Below are positions 52,393 to 60,495 of a stretch of DNA of 64,000 bases, piece by piece. The notes below the pieces were generated by a model. It saw only the letters and a list, made by a program, of their open reading frames with translations. It was not told where the DNA came from and ran no database searches. How positions within the stretch are numbered: position 1 is the stretch's first letter; each line of letters opens with the position of its first letter. Source of the DNA: Streptomyces sp. V1I1. Its GTDB lineage: Bacteria > Actinomycetota > Actinomycetes > Streptomycetales > Streptomycetaceae. Both the position numbers and the translations under genes were made by a program. The DNA lies in assembly GCF_030817355.1 (NCBI RefSeq), contig NZ_JAUSZH010000001.1, positions 6,768,501 to 6,832,500 of the forward strand, written 5' to 3'.

Positions 52393-53937
52393 TTATGCGC
52401 CGCGGCCGTCGTAACGCTGTGCTCCCCGAGTCATCCGCCACCGCCACGCCGCTCCGAGTCCGACCGTGACCACCAGGAACAGCACGGTGAACCACTGGAA
52501 GTACCAGTGGCCGCCCGACGGGTCGTACACAGCGGCCCGCGGCCAGGCGAGGTTGACCGTCATCGCCAGTCCGTACACGAGGGCCAGTGCATTGACCGGC
52601 AGGCCCCAACGCCCCAGTGAGAACAGCGGTTTGCCCGCCTCGTCCAGGCCCGTGTCGCGGCCGTAGGTCCCGCGCAGGCGGCGGACCAGCATCGGGCCCG
52701 TCACCATCGCGTACGCCAGGTACAGCATCGCGATGCAGGTCGTGCCGATGGCGAGGAAGGCCTCCGGCGACGCGAGGTTGAGCAGACCGAGCGCTGCGGC
52801 CGCGGCGCCCACGACCAGGGCGGGTCCGGCCGGCATTCCGGTGCGCGGGGAGACCTTCGCGAGGCGGGCCGAGCAGGGCAGCACCCCGTCGCGCGCCATC
52901 GAGAAGAGCATCCGGGCTCCCGCCGTCTGGATGGCCAGAGTTGCCACGGCGATCGCGATCACCACATCGACGAGCAGCGCCTTGCCGACGCCGTCACCGA
53001 GGCTGCTGGTGAGCACATACGACAGACCCTCGGTCGCGAGCCGCCCGTCCGTCAGGCTCGGCGCGGCCAGTACCCCGCCGAGCAGCAGCAGCCCGCCGAG
53101 GACGCCCGCCGAGGCGAGTGCGAGCAGGATCGTGCGCGGGGCGGTACGGCGGGGGCTGCGGGTCTCCTCGCTCAGCTCGCCCGCGCTGTCGAAGCCGATG
53201 AGGACGTACGCCGCGGTGAAGGAGCCGATGAGCAGCGCGCCGATCGCCCCGCCCTGGCCGCCGGTGTGCAGGGTGACGCCCGGGCCGCGCTCGGAGTGGG
53301 TGAGGAGGAGTACGACGATCAGTACCGCCCCGATGATCTCGGCGGTCACACCGATGCGGTTCACCGCCGACATGACGCGGTTGTCGAGGAGGTTCACCAG
53401 CGTTGTAAGGGCGAGGAGTACGACCGCGAGCACCGCGGCGTTCGCGGCGCCCGAGGGCGTGATCGGCGACGGGTCGCCGCCGAACAGCTGGAAGCCGGAC
53501 CAGATCGCCGGGAGTACGACCTGGAGTGCCAGGGCTGCCGCGGCGACCACGACCACCTGGCCGATCACCATGATCCAGCCCGCGAACCAGCCGAAGGACG
53601 GGGTGCTGAGCCGCGTCGACCACTGGTAGATCGCGCCCGACAGCGGGTAGCGGGCGGCGAGTTCGGCGAAACAGGCCGCGACGAGCAACTGGCCCACGAG
53701 CACGGCGGGCCAGGTCCAGAAGAAGGCCGCGCCGCCGAAGGAGAAGCCGAACGCGAAGAACTGGAAGACGGTGGTGAGGACTGAGATGAAGGAGAACCCG
53801 GCCGCGAAGGAGGCGTACCGCCCCATGCTGCGGTGCAGCTCCTGGCGGTAGCCGAAGCCGGCCAGCGCGGCTGCGTCGCCGCCCTGGCCCGTCTCCGGAG
53901 GATCGGGCCGTACGTCCGTGGTTGCGGTGGCGGTCAT
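52393..53937 (-). CDS. APC-family permease, probable urea/guanidine or amine importer
   Basis: 514 aa with about 12 membrane segments and amino acid/polyamine/organocation motifs: ELAARYPLSGAIYQWSTRLS near residue 90, IGFDSAGELSEETRSPRRTA and MARDGVLPCSARLAKVSPRT. An N-terminal hydrophilic tail of about 30 residues precedes. It shares a TetR operator variant with the carboxylase operon, so it likely imports that pathway's substrate. Convergent with the TetR gene. Confidence 0.88.
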   Translation of the reverse strand: MTATATTDVRPDPPETGQGGDAAALAGFGYRQELHRSMGRYASFAAGFSFISVLTTVFQFFAFGFSFGGAAFFWTWPAVLVGQLLVAACFAELAARYPLSGAIYQWSTRLSTPSFGWFAGWIMVIGQVVVVAAAALALQVVLPAIWSGFQLFGGDPSPITPSGAANAAVLAVVLLALTTLVNLLDNRVMSAVNRIGVTAEIIGAVLIVVLLLTHSERGPGVTLHTGGQGGAIGALLIGSFTAAYVLIGFDSAGELSEETRSPRRTAPRTILLALASAGVLGGLLLLGGVLAAPSLTDGRLATEGLSYVLTSSLGDGVGKALLVDVVIAIAVATLAIQTAGARMLFSMARDGVLPCSARLAKVSPRTGMPAGPALVVGAAAAALGLLNLASPEAFLAIGTTCIAMLYLAYAMVTGPMLVRRLRGTYGRDTGLDEAGKPLFSLGRWGLPVNALALVYGLAMTVNLAWPRAAVYDPSGGHWYFQWFTVLFLVVTVGLGAAWRWRMTRGAQRYDGRGA

Positions 53938-53954
53938 GGCAGCCCCTGTCGCTG

Positions 53955-53976
53955 TTTCCTGTCGGGTGACAGAAAT
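53955..53976. promoter_or_regulatory. Second TetR operator, before the permease
   Basis: TTTCCTGTCGGGTGACAGAAAT keeps the CTGTCGnnYGACAG core and an identical right arm including the following TAGG found at 51529-51554, with one extra base in the left arm. It lies 17 bp before the permease start, with the same TAATTT beside it on the minus strand. Confidence 0.7.
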
Positions 53977-54059
53977 TAGGGATGAGCTGTTTCACCGGCG
54001 TCACGCGCCCGTATCCGAACGGGGCCCAAGTCCTCACGCCCGAAAGATCTCCCACTCGA

Positions 54060-54087
54060 CCAATCCGGGGCCGCTATTGCACCGAAT
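54060..54087 (+). promoter_or_regulatory. SigK-type promoter before the methyltransferase
   Basis: CCAATCC (54060-54066), 15-bp spacer, CCGAAT (54082-54087), 38 bp before the start codon. Same boxes and spacing as before sigK (58318-58345) and close to the SigK consensus known from mycobacteria (CCATCC-N16/17-CCGAAT). Confidence 0.7.
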
Positions 54088-54125
54088 CAACTCCGTCCCC
54101 GTCAGCTTTCCCTGGAGGGTGTGAA

Positions 54126-55415
54126 GTGAGCGTGTCCGTGTCTCCGGCGTCCCCAGCGTCCCCAGCGTCCCCAGCGTCCTCGGTGTCCGAGCGAACCGCG
54201 TCCGTCGACGCCCGGCGGTGGCCCGATGTGGCCACCCTGCCCCGGGCGCCCCGGATGCGGACGGCCGTCGCCGAACGGCTCGTCCGGCGTGCCGTCGGCA
54301 GGCTGCCGTTGCGGGTGCGCCTCGCCGGCGGCGCCCCGATCGGCCGGGGCGGACCGCTCATGGTGGTGCACGACCCGCACGCGTTCTTCCGGCGCATCGG
54401 CTCCGGCGGCCTCGTCGGCCTCGGCGAGTCGTACATGGCGGGCGAGTGGGAGGCCCACGACCTCGTCGGTGTGCTGACCGTGTTCGCCGAACACGCGGCC
54501 ATGTTCGTCCCCGGGCCGCGCGGGCGGCTGCGCGGAGCCCGGCCGCCCCGGCAGCCTGCCGAACACCGCACCGACGACCTGCCCTACGACCTGCCCAATG
54601 ACCTGCTCAACGAACTGTTCGCGCTCTTCCTCGACGAGACCCTCACTTACTCCTCCGCTCTCTTCCGCGGCTTCCCGGCAGAGCAGCACCTGCTCCCCGC
54701 CGCGCAGCACCGCAAGATCGACCGGCTGCTCGACCTGGCGGGGGTCGGCGCGGGCACTCAGCTGCTCGAAATCAGCACCGGCTCCGGCGAGTTGGCGATC
54801 CGGGCGGCACAGCGCGGCGCGCGCGTGCTGACCGTCACGCTCTCGCGGCAGCAGCAGGAACTGGCGCGGCGGCGCGTCCGCGAGGCCGGTCTTGAGCATC
54901 GCGTGACCGTCCTGTTGCGTGACTACCGCAAGGTGCTCGGCCGTTACGACGCGATTGTCAGCGTGGAGATGATCGAGGCCGTCGGCCAGGAGCACTGGCC
55001 GCAGTACTTCATGACGCTGGACCGGCTGCTGGCGCCCGGCGGCCGGGTCGCCCTCCAGACGATCACGATGCCGCACGAGCGGCTGACGGCCTCCCGTACC
55101 GCGTACGCCTGGACGCAGAAGTACATCTTCCCGGGCGGGCTGCTGCCATCGACCGAGGCGATCGGGCAGATCGTCACCCGCTGCACCGGGCTGCGGCCGG
55201 CCGAGCGGGTCCGCTTCGGCCCGCACTACGCCGAGACGCTGCGGCTGTGGCGTGAACGCTTCACGCAGCGCGCCGCCGACGTCGAAGCTCTCGGCTTCGA
55301 CGAGACCTTCCGCCGGATGTGGACCTTCTATCTCGCCAACTCGGAGGCCGGTTTCAGCGCGGGCTGTCTGGATGTGCAGCAAGTGCTGCTGACCAAGGAA
55401 GAGATGGCCTCCTGA
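54126..55415 (+). CDS. Cyclopropane-fatty-acid-synthase-like methyltransferase
   Basis: 429-aa SAM-dependent enzyme of the CFA/mycolic acid methyltransferase family, expected to modify unsaturated lipids in the membrane. The N-terminal domain has MVVHDPHAFFRRIGSGGLVG and LGESYMAGEWEAHDLVGVL; the catalytic part has the SAM motif LLEISTGSGELAIRAAQRGA, QQQELARRRVREAGLEHRV and SVEMIEAVGQEHWPQYF. GTG start behind GGAGGGT. Residues near 7-18 are a Pro-Ala-Ser repeat from a 9-bp tandem repeat. Promoter shared in type with sigK. Confidence 0.92.
   Translation: MSVSVSPASPASPASPASSVSERTASVDARRWPDVATLPRAPRMRTAVAERLVRRAVGRLPLRVRLAGGAPIGRGGPLMVVHDPHAFFRRIGSGGLVGLGESYMAGEWEAHDLVGVLTVFAEHAAMFVPGPRGRLRGARPPRQPAEHRTDDLPYDLPNDLLNELFALFLDETLTYSSALFRGFPAEQHLLPAAQHRKIDRLLDLAGVGAGTQLLEISTGSGELAIRAAQRGARVLTVTLSRQQQELARRRVREAGLEHRVTVLLRDYRKVLGRYDAIVSVEMIEAVGQEHWPQYFMTLDRLLAPGGRVALQTITMPHERLTASRTAYAWTQKYIFPGGLLPSTEAIGQIVTRCTGLRPAERVRFGPHYAETLRLWRERFTQRAADVEALGFDETFRRMWTFYLANSEAGFSAGCLDVQQVLLTKEEMAS
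54147..54182 (+). repeat. 9-bp tandem repeat, four copies, in the methyltransferase 5' end
   Basis: Three identical copies of GCGTCCCCA and one variant (GCGTCCTCG) encode repeated Ala-Ser-Pro near the N-terminus. In frame, so copy changes would only alter a flexible tail. Confidence 0.9.
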
Positions 55416-55425
55416 GCCGCGCGGA

Positions 55426-56796
55426 TCAGTCCAGGCCGCGCGCACGCTCGAACCGCGCCCGCCCCTCCGCCACTTCCACCAGCGGGTCCGGGTAGTCGAG
55501 CCTGGCCCGTTCCAGGCCGTCGAGCTTCCAGGGCTCGTGGACAGCGGCTCCGGCCAGCTGCGCGAGCTCCGGGACCCAGCGGCGTACGTAATCCCCGTGC
55601 GGGTCGAACCGCTTCGCCTGCGCGAGGGGATCGAGGACGCGGTTGGGGCGGGTGTCGGTCCCGGTGCCCGCCGCCCACTGCCAGTTGAGCTGGTTGCTGG
55701 CGATGTCCCCGTCCACAAGGAGGTCCAGGAAGTGGCGGGCGCCGATGCGCCAGTCCATGTACAGGGTCTTGGTGAGATAGCTCGCCGCCAGCAGCCGCGC
55801 GCGGCCCGGAATCCACCCCTCGTACCGCAGCTGGCGCATCGCCGCGTCCACAATCGGGCAGCCGGTCCTGCCGTCCTTCCAGGCGGCGATCTCCTTCTCG
55901 TCCCTGCGCCAGTGGTCGCCGCGGGCACGGTAGTCGGCGTGGGCCGCATCGGGCCGGGCGGCGAGGACCTGGTGGTGGAAGTCCCGCCAGGCCAGCTGCC
56001 GTACGAACGCGTCCGAGCCCGGGCCGCCCTTGCCGCGTGCTCTCTGGACGACTTCGGCGGCGGAGAGCGTGCCGAAGTGGAGATGGGGCGAGAGCCGGGA
56101 GGTCGCGTCGCCCGGCAGATCGTCGTGCCGCCGCTCGTACGCCGCGATGCCGCCGCCCTTGTCGGGGAGCCAGCCGCTCAGTTGCCGTCGGGCCTCCGGC
56201 TCACCGCCCCTGGCGAGCCCGGGCGACACCCCGGCAACCGCGGTGCGCCGCGGCAGCGGATGGCCGGCGAGCTCCGGGACCGGCACGGTGCGCGGCGCGG
56301 CCATTGCCTCACGCGGCCCGGCCGCCTCCCATCTGCGGAAGTACGGCGTGAACACCGCGAAGTGGTCGCGTCCTGTGGGCGTCACGTGCCCCGGTGGCAG
56401 CGCGGTGATCACCCCGTCGTGGACGTGCAGGGCGCACCGGACCGCCTCCAGCGCCTCGCGCAGTCGCGCTTCCCTGCGTACGGCATAGGCGCTGACGCCA
56501 CCCGCGATATGCACCGAGCGGGCCCCGCTCTCGGCGACCACCCGGCAGACCTGCTCGGTGACTTCGCCGGTACGGATCACCAGCCGGCCGCCGCGCTCGC
56601 GCAGCCCGGCGTCCAGCGCGGCCAGGCAGTCGGCAAGAAAGGCGCGGCGGTTGGGCACGTCGAAGCCCGCCCGGTGCACGCCCCGGTCGAGCACGAACAG
56701 CGGCACCACCGCATCGGCGCCGCGCAGGGCCGCGCGCAGCGCCGGCTGGTCGTGGAGCCGCAGATCGGAGGTGAAGAGCATGACCGCAACGCTCAT
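55426..56796 (-). CDS. DNA photolyase (class I cryptochrome/photolyase family)
   Basis: 456-aa flavoprotein that repairs UV-induced pyrimidine dimers using light. N-terminal antenna domain begins AVMLFTSDLRLHDQPALRAA. The FAD-binding C-terminal half has SRLSPHLHFGTLSAAEV, FVRQLAWRDFHHQVLAARP, WKDGRTGCPIVDAAMRQLRY, GWIPGRARLLAASYLTKTLY and NQLNWQWAAGTGTDTRPNRV, including the tryptophans of the electron path. ATG at 56796 is behind GAGGAAGGA. It follows rskA on the same strand, separated by a 17-bp tandem array. Confidence 0.94.
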   Translation of the reverse strand: MSVAVMLFTSDLRLHDQPALRAALRGADAVVPLFVLDRGVHRAGFDVPNRRAFLADCLAALDAGLRERGGRLVIRTGEVTEQVCRVVAESGARSVHIAGGVSAYAVRREARLREALEAVRCALHVHDGVITALPPGHVTPTGRDHFAVFTPYFRRWEAAGPREAMAAPRTVPVPELAGHPLPRRTAVAGVSPGLARGGEPEARRQLSGWLPDKGGGIAAYERRHDDLPGDATSRLSPHLHFGTLSAAEVVQRARGKGGPGSDAFVRQLAWRDFHHQVLAARPDAAHADYRARGDHWRRDEKEIAAWKDGRTGCPIVDAAMRQLRYEGWIPGRARLLAASYLTKTLYMDWRIGARHFLDLLVDGDIASNQLNWQWAAGTGTDTRPNRVLDPLAQAKRFDPHGDYVRRWVPELAQLAGAAVHEPWKLDGLERARLDYPDPLVEVAEGRARFERARGLD

Positions 56797-56811
56797 GAGC
56801 CGTCCTTCCTC

Positions 56812-56960
56812 GGGTGGGAAGTGCATCAGGCGGGGAAATGCAGCAGTCGGCGAAATGCATCCAGGGGAACGGGTATCAGGCGGGAACGGGCATCAGAACG
56901 CGCATCAGGTGGGGAAGCCCATCAGGTGGGGAAGCGCATCAGGTGGGGAAGCGCATCAGG
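56812..56960 (-). repeat. 17-bp tandem array with TGATG motifs, rskA-photolyase junction
   Basis: On the minus strand about nine copies of a unit near CTGATGCGCTTCCCCAC, the first three almost identical with exact 17-bp spacing (marks at 56954, 56937, 56920, 56903), later ones degraded. The first copies include the end and TGA stop of rskA. Most units keep TGATG, an overlapping stop-start pair. Confidence 0.9.
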
Positions 56961-57685
56961 GCGAGCGGATCGGTGGTCGGCTCGGGGGAGCCGCCCGCCG
57001 GTTCGACGGTCAGGCCCATGCCCGAAGCCGCGCCCACCGGTCCGTCCATAAGTACGGCGTTGTCGGTGACGGCGGGGTCCATCAGACCGGCGGGACGCAT
57101 CTTTCCCCCGTCCTCGAACCAGAGTTGGTAGACCTTGCCCTGCGGCGGCTTGGGCAGCCCGGAGGTGAGGAAGGCCGCTTTGTTCCTGCTGTGCGAGACG
57201 ACGACCGTGCCGCGTGCCCCCTCCGGCAGTTTCGAGCTGCTCACCCTGGCGTCGGGCGCGGCGAGCACCGAGGCCAACTCCTCGGCCTGCCGCTGCGAGC
57301 GCTGAGCCTCCTCGCGTGCGTCCCGAGCTTCCTGGTGCTGCCAGGCGGCGACCCCGCTGAAGGCGACGGCGGCGGCGAGACAGGCCGCCAGCACGAAGCG
57401 CGACGCCGCCCGGCCGCGGCGGGCGGCACCTCGGTGGGCCCGCGAGACGCGGGGCGGCTCCTGGCGCTCGGCGGAGATCTTCCTCAGCACGTGCTGCTTG
57501 AGCGCAGGCGGCGGCGTCACAGCCATGGCGAGTCCCAACTTGCCGACGGTGGCGGCCAGTTCGCGCACCTCCTGGGCGCAGGCCGGGCAGAGCAGAAGGT
57601 GCCGTTCGAACTCTGCGCGCTCGTCGGGCGACAGCGCGTGCAGCACGTAGGCGCCGGTCAGCGTGTGCAGATCAGCGGCGTTCAT
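56939..57685 (-). CDS. rskA: Anti-sigma-K factor, RskA family
   Basis: 248-aa membrane protein that holds SigK inactive. The cytoplasmic N-terminus carries a zinc-binding anti-sigma motif HLLLCPACAQEV (HxxxCxxC), a single span lies at about residues 95-115 (RFVLAACLAAAVAFSGVAAW), and the extracytoplasmic C-terminal half is an RskA domain (GKVYQLWFEDGGKMRPAGLM). Its start overlaps the sigma-factor stop by ATGA, the usual arrangement. Its 3' end runs into a 17-bp tandem array. Confidence 0.92.
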   Translation of the reverse strand: MNAADLHTLTGAYVLHALSPDERAEFERHLLLCPACAQEVRELAATVGKLGLAMAVTPPPALKQHVLRKISAERQEPPRVSRAHRGAARRGRAASRFVLAACLAAAVAFSGVAAWQHQEARDAREEAQRSQRQAEELASVLAAPDARVSSSKLPEGARGTVVVSHSRNKAAFLTSGLPKPPQGKVYQLWFEDGGKMRPAGLMDPAVTDNAVLMDGPVGAASGMGLTVEPAGGSPEPTTDPLALMRFPT

Positions 57686-58266
57686 GCGCTCACCCCCAGG
57701 CAGTCGCGCAGCCGGATGAGCCCGTCGCGCAGTCGTGTCTTGACCGTGCCGAGCGGCACGGAGAGCAGTTCGGCCACTTCCCGGTAGGCCAGCCCTCGGT
57801 AGTACGCGAGTGTCACCGACTGCCGCTGCAGCTCGGTCAGGCCGCGCAGACAGCGCCGTACCTGCTCACGCTCCAGCCGGGCCTCGACCTGTTCGGTGAC
57901 CTCGTCGTAGGCGGGGGTCTGCTCGAGCAGTGCCGCCCGCCGCTCTCGGTCGGTGGCGGCCTGGGCCGACCGGACCCGGTCCACGGCGCGGCGGTGGGCG
58001 AGCGTGAGTATCCAGGTCATCGCCGATCCGCGGGACGGCTGGAAGCGCGCCGCGGTACGCCACACCTCGATCAGCACCTCCTGCGTCACCTCCTCGGACT
58101 GGGCCGGGTCACGCAGCACGGCGCGCACCAGCCCCAGGACCGGACCGCAGACCGCGTCGTACACCCGGGAGAAAGCCTCCTGGTCGCCTCGGGCCACCAG
58201 CCCGAGCAGCTGCTGCAGATCGGGCCCCGCCGAGGCGGGTCCGCCGATGTGTACGGCTTGGTTCAC
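57682..58266 (-). CDS. sigK: ECF RNA polymerase sigma factor, SigK type
   Basis: 194-aa group-4 sigma factor. Region 2 has VYDAVCGPVLGLVRAVLRDP, SEEVTQEVLIEVWRTAARFQ and SRGSAMTWILTLAHRRAVDR; region 4 has LTELQRQSVTLAYYRGLAYR and VAELLSVPLGTVKTRLRDGL. GTG at 58266 lies 7 nt after GGAGGAAAG. Operon with rskA and probably photolyase. The upstream SigK-type promoter indicates autoregulation. Confidence 0.93.
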   Translation of the reverse strand: MNQAVHIGGPASAGPDLQQLLGLVARGDQEAFSRVYDAVCGPVLGLVRAVLRDPAQSEEVTQEVLIEVWRTAARFQPSRGSAMTWILTLAHRRAVDRVRSAQAATDRERRAALLEQTPAYDEVTEQVEARLEREQVRRCLRGLTELQRQSVTLAYYRGLAYREVAELLSVPLGTVKTRLRDGLIRLRDCLGVSA

Positions 58267-58317
58267 GCGGCTTTCCTCCACTGTGCGGGCATGTCGTCCG
58301 GACAGATTCCACCAGGC

Positions 58318-58345
58318 ATTCGGAGCCCATGGAGCGGCGGATTGG
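58318..58345 (-). promoter_or_regulatory. SigK-type promoter before sigK
   Basis: On the minus strand CCAATCC (58339-58345), 15-bp spacer, CCGAAT (58318-58323), 51 bp before the sigK start. Identical boxes and spacing to the promoter at 54060-54087. Confidence 0.7.
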
Positions 58346-58461
58346 TCCGGGTCCGCAGATGGTTGCACGTGACCGGATGACGGTCGGCGGCGAGGCGGCT
58401 ATCCGGGCGTGAGCCGCCAGTTGGGCGCATGGCGTTGGCAAGGGCGGACTTGGGCCCTGGT

Positions 58462-58582
58462 CGTCGACAAAGCCCCCCGCTGCTTGGCGAAAACCCCACA
58501 CCTCATCGCAAAAGTCCCCGGCTGCATCGCAAACGTCCCCGGCCGCATCGCAAAAGCCCCCGCCGCATCGCGCAACCGGGGG
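58462..58582 (-). repeat. 21-bp tandem array upstream of sigK
   Basis: About six units (starts 58462, 58483, 58504, 58525, 58546, 58566), best conserved around CATCGCAAAAGTCCCCGGCTG; the last unit is degenerate. The spacing is 21 bp with one 20-bp step. On the minus strand a frame through it reads a seven-residue repeat (FAMRPGT-like), but no start site supports a gene. It fills most of the 332-bp gap between sigK and the siderophore-interacting gene. Confidence 0.9.
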
Positions 58583-58598
58583 CCAAGAGGAGCGAGCG

Positions 58599-59441
58599 TC
58601 AGGCCGCCTTCTCCTGTTCGCGCTCCACCTGTTCGTTCCACTCGCGCTTGACCGCGCGCCACGCCTCGTCCGACTGGCCGAGCCGCCAGTACCCCGAGAT
58701 CGACAGCTGCTCGCGCGGAATCTGCCGGTCCAGCCGCAGATGGCGGCGCAGCTCCTTCACGAAGCCCGCCTCGCCGTGGACGAACGCGCAGACGTCGCCC
58801 TCGGGGAAGTCAAGCGCGCTCACCGCCGCCGCCAGCGCCTCGCCCACCGGCCGCGCCCCGCGGTGCAGCCAGTTGATCTCCACTCCGTCCGGCGTGACGA
58901 TCTTCTGCTCCTCCTCGGGGCCCGTGACCTCGACGAAGGCATGGACGTGCGCGCCCGCCGGCATCCGCTCCAGCGACGCGGCGATGGCGGGCAGCGCGCT
59001 CTCGTCGCCCACCAGCAGATGCCAGTCGGCCGCCGGGTCCGGGGCGTAGCCGCCGCCAGGGCCCTGGATCCGGATCGTGTCGCCCACGCGCGCCGTCGCC
59101 GCCCACGGGCCCGCGAGGCCCTCGTCGCCGTGGACCACGAAGTCGACCGCGAGCTCACGGTGGGCCGGGTCCCAACTCCGTACCGTGTAGGTGCGGTTGG
59201 CGGGCCACTGCTCGCGCGGGAACTCCTCGCGGATCCGCTCGATGTCGAACGGCTCCGGATACGTCACGCCCACGGGCGCGAACAGCAGCTTGATGTAGTG
59301 ATCGGTGAACCCGTCGAGACCGAATCCGGCCAGCCCCTCACCGCCGAGGACGACACGCACCATGTGCGGGGTGATCCGCTCGGTGCGCACCACTCGCGCC
59401 TCGTAGGGCTTCGGTGCCTTGCGGGCCGGTCGTTCTGCCAC
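58599..59441 (-). CDS. Siderophore-interacting protein (flavin reductase family)
   Basis: 280-aa cytoplasmic FAD enzyme that reduces ferric siderophores to release iron. The N-terminal FAD-binding barrel has RVVRTERITPHMVRVVLGGE, RTYTVRSW (FAD-binding RxYS/T motif) and DFVVHGDEGLAGPWA; the C-terminal NAD(P)H domain has LLVGDESALPAIAASLERMP and FVHGEAGFVKELRRHL. GTG start with GGGGAG ahead. A perfect iron box lies 28 bp upstream, so it should be induced by iron starvation. Confidence 0.94.
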   Translation of the reverse strand: MAERPARKAPKPYEARVVRTERITPHMVRVVLGGEGLAGFGLDGFTDHYIKLLFAPVGVTYPEPFDIERIREEFPREQWPANRTYTVRSWDPAHRELAVDFVVHGDEGLAGPWAATARVGDTIRIQGPGGGYAPDPAADWHLLVGDESALPAIAASLERMPAGAHVHAFVEVTGPEEEQKIVTPDGVEINWLHRGARPVGEALAAAVSALDFPEGDVCAFVHGEAGFVKELRRHLRLDRQIPREQLSISGYWRLGQSDEAWRAVKREWNEQVEREQEKAA

Positions 59442-59468
59442 GGCGGTCTCCCCTGGGCTCGTGCGCTG

Positions 59469-59484
59469 CTTAGGCTAGCCTAAG
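59469..59484. promoter_or_regulatory. Iron box (IdeR/DmdR operator)
   Basis: CTTAGGCTAGCCTAAG, a 16-bp perfect palindrome matching the DtxR-family consensus (TTAGGyTArsCTAA). It lies 28 bp before the siderophore-interacting gene, and 9 bp past the stop of the exonuclease gene on the same strand. Confidence 0.88.
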
Positions 59485-59492
59485 TTAACACC

Positions 59493-60413
59493 TCAGCGCT
59501 GGAGTGTGGACAGCAGCCGCGTCAGGGCGCCGCCGAGCCCCCACTGGGCGGCCAGCTCGTCGAGCGTCGCCGGATCTCGGGGCTCGGAGGGCAGCGCGGG
59601 GTCGAAGTCGGGCAGCGGCACGTCGGACGCGACCCGTACGACCTGCGGCGCGACCGCGACGTAGTCCCTGGCCTCGTCCAGCCGCTTGCGCTGCGAGGGC
59701 GTCAGCTTCGCGGTCCTGTCGTCGACGGCGGACATGATCCCGGCCAGATCGCCGAAGGTGTCCAGCAGCTTGGCCGCGGTCTTCTCGCCGATCCCGGGCA
59801 CGCCCGGCAGCCCGTCGCTCGGGTCGCCGCGCAGCAGCGCCAGGTCGATGTACCCCGGGCCGTCCACGCCGTACTTCTCGCGCAGCCATGCCTCGTCCGT
59901 CACCTGGAGCGTCCCGACGCCCTTGAGCGGATACAGCACCCGCCGCCGGCGCGCGTCGTCGACCAGCTGGAACAGGTCGCGGTCGCCGGTGACGATGTCG
60001 ACGGGGCCGGTCGCACGCCCGGTGAGGGTGCCGATGACGTCGTCCGCCTCATACCCGTCGGCCCCGACGCGCGCGATGCCGAGCGCGTCGAGCACGTCCA
60101 TGATCACCGGGACCTGGGGAGTCAGGGTGTCCGGGATCTCCTCCTCGTCAGGACCCGTCTGCGTCTCCACGGCGACGCGATGCGCCTTGTACGAAGGGAT
60201 CAGCTCCACCCGCCATTGCGGCCGCCAGTCGTTGTCCCAGCAGGCCACAAGGTCGTCGGGGCGATGGTCCTGGACCAGCCGCGCGATGAAGTCGAGCAGC
60301 CCGCGCACGGCGTTGACCGGGGTGCCGTCGGGGGCCCGGACCGAATCCGGGACCCCGAAATAGGCGCGAAAGTACAGGGAAGCGGTGTCGAGGAGCATCA
60401 GGCGTCGCGTCAC
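59493..60413 (-). CDS. 5'-3' exonuclease, Pol I N-terminal domain-like
   Basis: 306-aa PIN/FEN-type nuclease. Acidic metal-binding residues occur in LMLLDTASLYFRAYFG, GYEADDVIGTL and DIVTGDRDLFQLVDD, and the helix-hairpin-helix DNA-binding motif is SDGLPGVPGIGEKTAAKLLD. Such stand-alone proteins remove RNA primers or flaps. GTG at 60413 (MTRRLMLLD) fits homologues; ATG five codons in is the alternative. The open frame upstream covers a 21-bp duplication and is not likely coding. Confidence 0.9.
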   Translation of the reverse strand: MTRRLMLLDTASLYFRAYFGVPDSVRAPDGTPVNAVRGLLDFIARLVQDHRPDDLVACWDNDWRPQWRVELIPSYKAHRVAVETQTGPDEEEIPDTLTPQVPVIMDVLDALGIARVGADGYEADDVIGTLTGRATGPVDIVTGDRDLFQLVDDARRRRVLYPLKGVGTLQVTDEAWLREKYGVDGPGYIDLALLRGDPSDGLPGVPGIGEKTAAKLLDTFGDLAGIMSAVDDRTAKLTPSQRKRLDEARDYVAVAPQVVRVASDVPLPDFDPALPSEPRDPATLDELAAQWGLGGALTRLLSTLQR

Positions 60414-60453
60414 AGACCTGATGATGCCGCACCCCACTGACAGCCACCCCCGC

Positions 60454-60495
60454 GCCGCCCTCGTGCGATGGATCGCCGCCCTCGTGAGGTGGATC
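60454..60495. repeat. 21-bp tandem duplication
   Basis: Two copies of GCCGCCCTCGTGmGrTGGATC, differing at two positions, at 60454-60474 and 60475-60495, in the divergent region between the exonuclease and the transporter ATPase genes. Confidence 0.85.

Noticed and set aside
58462..58582. Possible CRISPR array
   Set aside because: The units are directly adjacent with no unique spacers and diverge gradually; no cas genes are near.
58399..58662. Minus-strand frame with repeated FAMRPGT-like heptads
   Set aside because: The repetition is explained by the 21-bp DNA array; the frame overlaps the end of the siderophore-interacting gene and has no ribosome site.
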